NCBI GenBank assembly: GCA_019637095.1
Contig: JAHBWG010000005.1
Coordinates: 1-64,000 of the forward strand
Direction: 5' to 3'
DNA from: Sandaracinaceae bacterium
GTDB lineage: Bacteria > Myxococcota_A > Polyangia > Polyangiales > Sandaracinaceae
DNA length: 64,000 nucleotides
Numbering within the stretch: the first letter of the stretch is position 1; each line of letters opens with the position of its first letter. Shown one piece after another: positions 34,409 through 41,148 of this stretch. The notes beneath the pieces were generated by a model, which worked only from the letters and a program-made list of their open reading frames with translations, was not told where the DNA came from and did not search any database. The position numbers and the translations under genes are program-made.

Positions 34409-34436
34409 AGCATACCCTGCGGTGATATCATCGCAA
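34409..34436 (-). promoter_or_regulatory. vapBC promoter and probable operator
   Basis: On the minus strand TTGCGA (34436-34431) and TATGCT (34414-34409) are separated by 16 bp. The palindrome TGATATCA (34430-34423) lies between the boxes. The short region 34400-34436 is the most A+T-rich stretch noticed in the window. The position of the palindrome fits repression by the VapB ribbon-helix-helix dimer. Confidence 0.6.
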
Positions 34437-34534
34437 CGCGCCGAGCCGGTCGTGTCGCGGCGTCGGACGCGCCGCGCGCAAGGTCGGCCATGGGCCGGAG
34501 GCACGGGCACGGCGTCCTCGACTATCCTCTGGGC

Positions 34535-35500
34535 ATGGGCGAGACCGTCACCGAGCGCTACCTCCTCGACGAGGCCCTGGGCGATGGACCGGTCGGGACC
34601 TCCTGGCGCGGTCGCGCGCGCGGCGTGAGCGGCTTCACGCGCGCCGTGATCGTCGTGCGCCTCCACCGCGCGCTCGCCGCGAGCGACCCGTTCGTCTCGA
34701 CGCTGATGGCCCAGGCCATGGCGCTGATGGAGGGTCCGCACCCCAACGTCGAGGGCGTGCACGATCTCGTGCGCGTGGGCGAGGAGGCCTACCTCGTCCT
34801 CGACCCCATCGACGGCCCGTCGCTGCGCGAGTGGGTCGAGGCCCACCAGGCCGGCTCGCAGCCCGCGCCGTGGGTCCAGCTCTTCGCGATCGCGGTCGAG
34901 GTGCTCAAGGGGCTCCACGCGCTGCACGGGCGCGCGCGCCCCCTCGCGCACGGCGGCATCGACGCGACGAGCATCCGGCTCGACCGGTCGGGCGTCCCGA
35001 TCCTCACCCGGTTCGGCGTCGCCGCCGCGTGCGAGGCGGGCGGCTTCGGCGCCGAGGCGCTGCGCGTCCGCGCGCCCGAGGGCGCGGGCCGACCGTCGGC
35101 CGACGTGTTCGCGATGGGGCTCCTCCTCTACACGATCCTCGCGGGCTGCTCGGACACGGCGCTGCTCCCCGACGAGCTGCGCGCGCGGCTGATGGTCGGC
35201 AAGCCCGTCGACCTCAAGCTCATCCGCCCGGACATCCCGGCCGTCGTGATGGGCGCCGTGATCCGCGCGCTCGCGGCGGACCCCGCGGATCGCTTCGACT
35301 CGGCGATCGCGATGGCGCGCTCGCTCGAGCTGATCTTGCGCTCGATGCCGGAGACCACGGACGCCGCCGCGCTCGCGAAGCAGATCGAGCAGAAGGTCCC
35401 GAAGCAGCGCGCGCAGAAGCCGCGGCTCGGCCTCAGCGCCGACGCGACCGATCAGCTCGACCTCACGGATCTACAGCGGCTGTCGATCCCCGACGAGTGA
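34535..35500 (+). CDS. Pseudokinase related to Ser/Thr kinases
   Basis: The product has 321 residues. ATG 34535 lies 6 nt after a TATCCT hexamer, suggesting a leaderless mRNA. The fold of a Hanks kinase can be followed (ERYLLDEALGDGPVGTSWRG; LVLDPIDGPSLREWV; ADVFAMGLLLYTILAG). However, the ATP-anchoring Lys is Arg42 (VIVVRLHR), the HRDxKxxN loop is HGGIDATSI (139-147), and DFG is TRFG (158-161). The glycine loop is also degraded. It should be inactive as a phosphotransferase and probably acts as a binding or regulatory partner of an active kinase, perhaps those encoded nearby. Confidence 0.85.
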   Translation: MGETVTERYLLDEALGDGPVGTSWRGRARGVSGFTRAVIVVRLHRALAASDPFVSTLMAQAMALMEGPHPNVEGVHDLVRVGEEAYLVLDPIDGPSLREWVEAHQAGSQPAPWVQLFAIAVEVLKGLHALHGRARPLAHGGIDATSIRLDRSGVPILTRFGVAAACEAGGFGAEALRVRAPEGAGRPSADVFAMGLLLYTILAGCSDTALLPDELRARLMVGKPVDLKLIRPDIPAVVMGAVIRALAADPADRFDSAIAMARSLELILRSMPETTDAAALAKQIEQKVPKQRAQKPRLGLSADATDQLDLTDLQRLSIPDE

Positions 35501-35553
35501 TCGCCTGTCGGTATCTGGCACTCTCTTCGGTCCCGGATGATGAGCTAGGGCCC

Positions 35554-37038
35554 ATGCGTGATCGTACCGCACTGCTACACGTCGCCTTGCTGGCCCTCGC
35601 CTGCTCGGGGCCATCGTCGACGGCGGCGCCGAGCGAGCCGGAGCGTCCGGCGCCGCCGCCGCGGCCCTACGAGCTGCGCGGCTGGACGATGAACCGCTAC
35701 GACGCGGGGGAGCCGCCGTCCGTGTGGCTCCCGGTGCTCGACTCGCAGATCCCCGAGCTACGCGACGGCTTCGGCTGGGTGAGCCTCGACGACCACGTCG
35801 TCTGGCTGAACCTGCGGCAGCGCGAGCGCGCCGGCGCGCTGCGCCCTCCGATCTCCGTCGCCATCACGGCCGAAGAGCTCTGCGACGAGGCGGTGCAGCG
35901 CATGCTGCGCGGCTGGGAGGGTCAGCCGTACGCGCTCGAGATCCTCGACGACTGGACCGGCGCCGAGATCGGCTGCCTGCGCGGGCTCGCCTTCCAATAC
36001 CTGGCGACCTCCTTCAATCAGGGCGAGTCGCATTGCGACCGCCTGATCGCGCAAGACCTCTTGCCCCGTTCGCTGCGCGGCCTCGCCGTCATGGAGTGCT
36101 CCCCCGCGTCGCTGCGCGCGTTGGCCGGTTACCCCGAGCTCCGGCAGCTCGCGATCGGCGTGCCCGCCGGTCCCGAGGCGGTCGCGAGCCTGGCGGCTCT
36201 CGAGCGGCTCGAGGTGCTCGACGTGACCCTGGACCACGGAGGCGCGGTGAGCCTGGCGCAGCTCCCTCCGCTTCCCGCCCTCCGGAGGCTGGTGGTGGGC
36301 GGGACCCACGCGCTCGGTCGCGAGGACGCGGAGGCGATCGCACGGATGCGCTCGCTTCGCGAGCTCGCGATCACGGCCCGAACGCTCGACGAGTTCCGCG
36401 ACGCGCTCGCCGCGATGCCCGCGCTCCGGTCGCTCGATCTCGCGACGGTCGAGCTCGACGCCGGCGCGCTCCGGCGCCTCGTCGAGGCGAGCGACCTCGT
36501 CGAGCTCCGCGTCGGGCTGGCCGAGCGTCTCGACGACGAGGCGGTCGCCCTCCTGCGCGACGAGACCTCGCTCGAGGTGCTCGAGCTCCGCGGCGCCGCG
36601 CTGACCGATCGGGGGCTCGACGCCCTGGCCGGCCTCGAGCGGCTGTGGCACCTCGATCTGACGGGGGCACGGATCACGACGCTCGGTCCGCTCCGCGGCC
36701 TCGCGCGCCTCCGCTCGCTCGGGCTCGCAGGCACGCGCGCGACGGACGCCGAACTCTCGACCGTTGCACGGCTCCGGGAGCTGCGCGTCCTCGATCTGCG
36801 TCGCGCCCCGATCTCCACGCTCGATCCGCTCGCATCGCTGCCGAACCTGCGCGTCTTGCGGGCCGCCGAGACGCTGGTCGGCGACGAATCGATCCCCACG
36901 CTCCGCGCGATGTCCAGCCTGCGCGAGGTCGACCTCGACCGCACGCGCGCGACGGGCCCAGCGATCGAGCGGCTCGCCAGCGCGAGACCGGACATGCGGA
37001 TCTCGGGCGCCCGGAGCATCCGCGTGCCGACGCGGTGA
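35554..37038 (+). CDS. Leucine-rich-repeat lipoprotein
   Basis: The product has 494 residues from ATG 35554. Signal MRDRTALLHVALLALAC with lipobox Cys at 17, then a Pro linker and a small N-terminal domain (about 35-180) with cysteines. From about residue 180 to 485 there are roughly a dozen leucine-rich repeats of about 23-25 residues, for example LERLEVLDVTL, LRSLDLATVELD, LEVLELRGAALTDRGLDAL and LRSLGLAGTRATDAEL. The curved repeat surface suggests protein binding at the cell surface. It has no obvious partner gene. Confidence 0.85.
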   Translation: MRDRTALLHVALLALACSGPSSTAAPSEPERPAPPPRPYELRGWTMNRYDAGEPPSVWLPVLDSQIPELRDGFGWVSLDDHVVWLNLRQRERAGALRPPISVAITAEELCDEAVQRMLRGWEGQPYALEILDDWTGAEIGCLRGLAFQYLATSFNQGESHCDRLIAQDLLPRSLRGLAVMECSPASLRALAGYPELRQLAIGVPAGPEAVASLAALERLEVLDVTLDHGGAVSLAQLPPLPALRRLVVGGTHALGREDAEAIARMRSLRELAITARTLDEFRDALAAMPALRSLDLATVELDAGALRRLVEASDLVELRVGLAERLDDEAVALLRDETSLEVLELRGAALTDRGLDALAGLERLWHLDLTGARITTLGPLRGLARLRSLGLAGTRATDAELSTVARLRELRVLDLRRAPISTLDPLASLPNLRVLRAAETLVGDESIPTLRAMSSLREVDLDRTRATGPAIERLASARPDMRISGARSIRVPTR

Positions 37039-37085
37039 CCTCTGCCTCCCGACGCGCCGGGCTCGGGCGCGCGCGTGGTGCTGCT

Positions 37086-37219
37086 CGTCACCCCGAGCGC
37101 GGCCAGCCGTCGATCGAAGCGAGTCCTCGCCTCGCCATCGCCGCCGGCGCCGAGACGTGAGGAGGCGAGCTGCGTAGGCAGCGCGACTCGGCGCGCTACG
37201 GGCGCCCGCTCTCGCACGC
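37086..37219. repeat. Interspersed repeat, copy B
   Basis: Second copy of the element at 33616-33733. It is about 16 bp longer because of an insertion near 37160-37182. It overlaps the last codons of the convergent caspase-like gene (from 37196) and lies 47 bp after the leucine-rich-repeat gene. Its conserved ends CGTCAC and CTCTCGCACGC match copy A. Confidence 0.8.
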
Positions 37220-38725
37220 GACGAAGCGCTGGTAGCGGAGCCAGTGGCGTCCGCCCTCGGCCTCGAGCCGCGCCGCGAGCTCCAGCGTCTCGAGCGCGCG
37301 CTCGAGGCGCTCCATCGGCGCGGCCTGCGCGACGAGGTCGTCGTGCGTCGCCGCGAGCGGCTCGCGCTCGGCGGCGAGCTCGGCGGCGCGCGTCGCGGCG
37401 TCGGACGCGGCCAGGTAGGCCTCGATCGCTGCGCGCTCGCCGCCGAGCGTCACCTCGAAGTCGGGGTGCCACGGATCGTCGAGCACCGGCCAGCGGTGCA
37501 GGAGCTCCGCCGCGAGCGCCTCGCGCGCGCGCGCGATCTCTTCGTCGATCGCGTCGAGCCGCGCGACGAGGGGCTCGATGCGCGAGTGCACCGCGTCGAG
37601 CCGCGCGCTCACGTCCTCGGGGCGCGCGAGCCCGAGGCGCGCCGCGAGCCCGCGCACCACCGCGCGCTCGGCGGGCAGCGCCGCGGGCGCGGGCGCACGC
37701 CGCGGCGGCTCCTCGGGCGCGACGGCGCGCAGGTAGTGCTCCGACGTGGTGACCGGCACGTCGAACGAGCCCGACGCGATCCGCGCGCGGGTGTGCGCCT
37801 CGAGCAGGCTCACCGTTCCGTCGCGGTCGAGATCGATCGCGTCCATCGCCGCGCCGCCGTCGCGATCCTGGCCGCGCAGCGCGCTCAGGAAGTGGATCCC
37901 GTAGCCCTCGTGGGCGGCGCGGTCCGGGCTCGAGTCGCACCCGGCGGCGTCGCGGTCCCAGGTGGTCGCGAAGAAGCCGCAGCGATCGGTCTGTGCGGGG
38001 CCCTGTTCCGCGTAGCCGCCCGCGAAGACGAGCTCCGCGAAGCCGCCGGCGCGGCACGAGGTGATGACCATGCGCACCGGGCGGTGCCCGGGCGCCTCGT
38101 CGAGGATCTGCGCGAGGGCGTCGACGGTGATCGCGCCGTTGCCCCAGGTCAGGAAGCGGCTCTCGCCCGGCGTCTCGCCGCCGACGCCGTGCCCCGCGAG
38201 GAACATCGTCAGCGGCGCGTCGGGCTCGAGGATCGCGCCGCGCAGCGCCTCGAGCAGCGCCTCCTCGGTCGCCGCGCCGCCCGCGGCGAGGCGAGGGCGG
38301 CGGTAGCGGGCGTCGCGGCCGCCGCGCGGGTCGAAGAGCTCGCCGAGCCGCGCGCGCAGCGGATCGGCGTCGGCGTCGGCGCGCAGCTCCTGCACGGCGG
38401 CCCCGCTCGGGCCGCCGGCGAAGAGGACGAGCCCCTCGCCGAGCCCGGTGAACACGTCGCGAGCGAGCAAGAGATCTTGCTCGATCTGGAGCTGGTTGAG
38501 CTCGGGGCTCGGCCCGCCGCCCGCGACGATCCAGCGCACGCCGTCGAGCGGGCGCGCCGGCGCGGCGGCCGGAGGCGCGGCGGAGGTCCTGGGCGAGGAC
38601 GGAGCCGCGCCGAGGGCGGCGGCGCGGCGGGCGGCGGGGCTCGAGAGCCGCGGCGCGAGCCAGCAGGCGAGCGCGACCGCGGCGAAGAGCGCGGGCAAGC
38701 TCCACGCGGCGCGGCGGTCCAGCAC
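37196..38725 (-). CDS. Caspase/legumain-like (clan CD) cysteine peptidase candidate
   Basis: From GTG 38725 (AGGG about 6 nt upstream) the product has 509 residues. An N-terminal membrane helix (about 6-25) is followed by an Ala/Pro linker and an alpha/beta domain (60-330). This holds FLAGHGVGG with His179 and MVITSCRAGGFAEL with Cys224, the His/Cys dyad of clan CD peptidases after hydrophobic strands. A calcium-type loop (DLDRDGTVSLLE, about 320) follows the peptidase core, and the last 150 residues are helical. It is probably membrane-anchored with the domain in the periplasm. Specificity is unknown, and activity is inferred only from the dyad. Confidence 0.7.
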   Translation of the reverse strand: MLDRRAAWSLPALFAAVALACWLAPRLSSPAARRAAALGAAPSSPRTSAAPPAAAPARPLDGVRWIVAGGGPSPELNQLQIEQDLLLARDVFTGLGEGLVLFAGGPSGAAVQELRADADADPLRARLGELFDPRGGRDARYRRPRLAAGGAATEEALLEALRGAILEPDAPLTMFLAGHGVGGETPGESRFLTWGNGAITVDALAQILDEAPGHRPVRMVITSCRAGGFAELVFAGGYAEQGPAQTDRCGFFATTWDRDAAGCDSSPDRAAHEGYGIHFLSALRGQDRDGGAAMDAIDLDRDGTVSLLEAHTRARIASGSFDVPVTTSEHYLRAVAPEEPPRRAPAPAALPAERAVVRGLAARLGLARPEDVSARLDAVHSRIEPLVARLDAIDEEIARAREALAAELLHRWPVLDDPWHPDFEVTLGGERAAIEAYLAASDAATRAAELAAEREPLAATHDDLVAQAAPMERLERALETLELAARLEAEGGRHWLRYQRFVACESGRP

Positions 38726-38919
38726 GAGCCCTAGCGTGGCGCAGCCGCGGCCGCGCCGCCACGTCGAGGTCTGTCGATGAAGCGGACCGAGCACCGGAGT
38801 CGAGGTGGGTCCAGCCGCGAGGCGACGCGACGAGTCGCGCGAGAGCACGGCGAGCCGCGGCAACGCCGCGGATGGGCCCGCATCGGCGGCGGGGCGACGG
38901 GAGGATCATCGACAGACCG

Positions 38920-39822
38920 TCACTCGGGGCGGGCGTCCTCGATCGTCTCGGCGGGCGCGTAGGTGACGATGACGGTGACGCTGCCGGAGCCGCCCTCGGT
39001 CGGGGCGATCGCGCCGAGCGTGCGCGTCAGGCAACGCGCGGTGGTCGTGCCCGGGAGCGTGTTGCTCGTGACGCGAGAGGTCGGGGCGCGGCCGTCGCGC
39101 ACCGTCATCGCGATGCGCGTCTCGCCCTCGGAGGAGCCGCCGCGGCGGCCCGCCCGCCGACGGCAGTCGAGCAGGCCGGGCAGCGCGGAGAAGATGGCGC
39201 GGTGGCCAGCGGTGACGGCGCCCGCGGCCTCGCGCCCGCGGCCGACCACGCGGAAGCGCACGTGCCCGTCGGGCGTGCCGCCGCTCGAGGTGGCGTTGCC
39301 GTCGCCGTCGATCTCGATCGGCACCGCGGCGGCCTGTTGCGCGCGCTCGGCGGACGCCTCGACGCCCGCCGCGGCGGTGTTCTGCATCTCGAGCTGCACG
39401 ATGGCGTGCGTCGGCCGCGTGAGCCCGGTCGCGTCCAGGCCGGCGAGCGTGCGCGACACGCACCGCACGAGCGGCGCGTGGCCCGTCCCGTCGCGGTCGA
39501 CCTCGACGCGCGGCGGGCGCGTGCCCGCGTCGAGCAGCACGCGCATGCGGAGCGTCCCCGTGACCGTCGGGTTCTGGGCGAGGACGTCGGTGTAGCAGGT
39601 GCGCAGGGCGCTCATCCGCGCGCCGACGCGGCCCCCGAGCGCGCTCACCTGCGCGCCGTTCGTGCCCGGCAGGCTCTCCATCGAGAGGCGTATGTCCGAG
39701 CGCGCGCTGATCCGCGCCTCGCCCTGGCCCATGCCCGAGTTGGCGACGCCGCCCGGGCCCTGCGCGAGCGCGAGCGCGGGGAACGCGAGCGCCGCGATCG
39801 TGGCGGTGAGTGGAGTCCGCAT
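38920..39822 (-). CDS. Exported AgmX/PglI-type repeat protein
   Basis: From ATG 39822 the product has 300 residues with a signal peptide (MRTPLTATIAALAFPALALAQ). Two similar modules follow, each with a conserved Cys pair spaced about 45-50 residues apart (first RTCYTDVLAQNPTVTGTLRMRVLLDAG and LVRCVSRTLAGLD; second GLLDCRRRA and ARCLTRTLGAI). This layout is that of the AgmX/PglI C-terminal domain found widely in myxobacterial envelope proteins. The gene starts 39 nt after the MscS stop on the same strand and could be the last member of the ion-transport operon. Its role is probably structural in the periplasm. Confidence 0.7.
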   Translation of the reverse strand: MRTPLTATIAALAFPALALAQGPGGVANSGMGQGEARISARSDIRLSMESLPGTNGAQVSALGGRVGARMSALRTCYTDVLAQNPTVTGTLRMRVLLDAGTRPPRVEVDRDGTGHAPLVRCVSRTLAGLDATGLTRPTHAIVQLEMQNTAAAGVEASAERAQQAAAVPIEIDGDGNATSSGGTPDGHVRFRVVGRGREAAGAVTAGHRAIFSALPGLLDCRRRAGRRGGSSEGETRIAMTVRDGRAPTSRVTSNTLPGTTTARCLTRTLGAIAPTEGGSGSVTVIVTYAPAETIEDARPE

Positions 39823-39861
39823 GGTCGGAGCATGCCGCACCTTCACCCCGTGACGCGAGCG

Positions 39862-41148
39862 TCAGGCGTGATCGGGCTCGGCGCGCGTCCCGCTCGTCGG
39901 CGCCGCGGCGAGCTCCTCGAGCGCCTCCTCGACGCGCTCGAGGAGCTCGCCGCGGAACGGCTCGTCGAAGCGCGCGTTCGTGAGGCGCGCGCGCACGATC
40001 CAGCGGCTCGGCGCGGCCGGGTCGCGCACGATGCGCGCGGCGGGATCGACGGGGACGTACGGCGAGGCGAGGACCGCCTCTTCGATGGCGCGCCGCACGC
40101 GCGCGGCGTCGTCGGCGCCCTCGACCACGAGCGGGACCTCCACCTCGTGCCCGCCGCGCTCGGAGGTCTCGAGCCGGCTGCGCAGGACACGGCGGTTCGG
40201 GACGAGGAGGTCCGCGCCCGACGCCGTGCGGAAGCGCGTCGCGCGCGGGCCGATGCGCACGAGGCGCCCCGCGAACCCCTCGCCCTCGATCCAGAGGCCG
40301 GGCACGAGGCGCCCCTCGGTCAACAGCAAGAGGCCGCCGACCACGTCCGGCAGCACGACGGCGACCGCGCCCGCGCCGACCGCGAGCGTGACCGAGCCCA
40401 TCGCGAGGAGCAGGCCTGGGCGGAGCCAGTCGGGGACGAGGCGCGAGACGAGCATCACCGCCATCACGACGAGCGCGACGCGGCCGACGAGGCGCAGGGC
40501 GCCGACGCCGCGCGGGAGCAGGCCGCGATCGGGGAGGCGGCGCCGCACGCGGCCGAGCGCGAAGACGGCGAGCAGCGCGAAGAGCGCGAGCACGACGAGC
40601 GCGGGCGTCGCGATGCGCGGATCGGGCAGGCGCCAGCCGGCGAGGCTTCCGTCCTCGCCGACGAGCTGGACGTGCACGCCGAGCTCGCCCGGCTCGCGCG
40701 CGCGCTCGCTCGCGCGTCGCGCCTCCTGACGCGCGCGGGCGGCCTCCTCCTCCGCGCGCTCGGTGCGCGAGAACAGGAGCTCGGAGAGAACGCCCAGGAC
40801 GCTGTCGGTCGTCTCGCGGACCGGCGGCGGTGGGCTCGGCGCCACCGGCGCCACCGGCGCCACCTCGTCGTCCGCGCTCGGCGCCGTCGGCGGGGGAGCG
40901 GGCGCGGGCTCTGCCTCGGCTTCGGCCTCGGCCTCGAGGTCGGCTTCGGCTTGGGCTTCGGCTTGGGCTTGGGCTTCGGCTTGGGCTTCGGCTTCGGCTT
41001 GGGCTTCCGCTTCGGTCTCGGCTTCCGCGTCGGTTTCGGCGTGAGGGGCAGGAGGGCCCGGCATCGGCGCGAGCGCGTCGTCTTGCGCGCGCGCGGGCGG
41101 CGCGAGCGCGAGGAGCGCGAGGAGCGCGAGCGCGAGGCCGCGCGTCAT
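39862..41148 (-). CDS. MscS-family mechanosensitive channel with an acidic N-terminal linker
   Basis: The product has 428 residues. A signal peptide (MTRGLALALLALLALAPPARAQ) precedes a striking run of Ala/Glu/Gln dipeptides (about residues 38-78) and a coiled coil. Three or four membrane segments follow (about 180-290). The pore-helix region GSVTLAVGAGAVAVVLPDVVGGLLLL resembles the TM3 of MscS, and WIEGEGFAGRLVRIGPRATRFRT with VPNRRVL is the beta domain below it. It should release solutes under membrane tension. Its start overlaps the stop of the antiporter-ATPase gene (ATGA), so it belongs to the ion-homeostasis operon. Confidence 0.85.
   Translation of the reverse strand: MTRGLALALLALLALAPPARAQDDALAPMPGPPAPHAETDAEAETEAEAQAEAEAQAEAQAQAEAQAEADLEAEAEAEAEPAPAPPPTAPSADDEVAPVAPVAPSPPPPVRETTDSVLGVLSELLFSRTERAEEEAARARQEARRASERAREPGELGVHVQLVGEDGSLAGWRLPDPRIATPALVVLALFALLAVFALGRVRRRLPDRGLLPRGVGALRLVGRVALVVMAVMLVSRLVPDWLRPGLLLAMGSVTLAVGAGAVAVVLPDVVGGLLLLTEGRLVPGLWIEGEGFAGRLVRIGPRATRFRTASGADLLVPNRRVLRSRLETSERGGHEVEVPLVVEGADDAARVRRAIEEAVLASPYVPVDPAARIVRDPAAPSRWIVRARLTNARFDEPFRGELLERVEEALEELAAAPTSGTRAEPDHA

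Noticed and set aside
38806-38850. Possible third copy of the interspersed repeat
   Set aside because: Only short GC-rich fragments match; neither conserved end is present.
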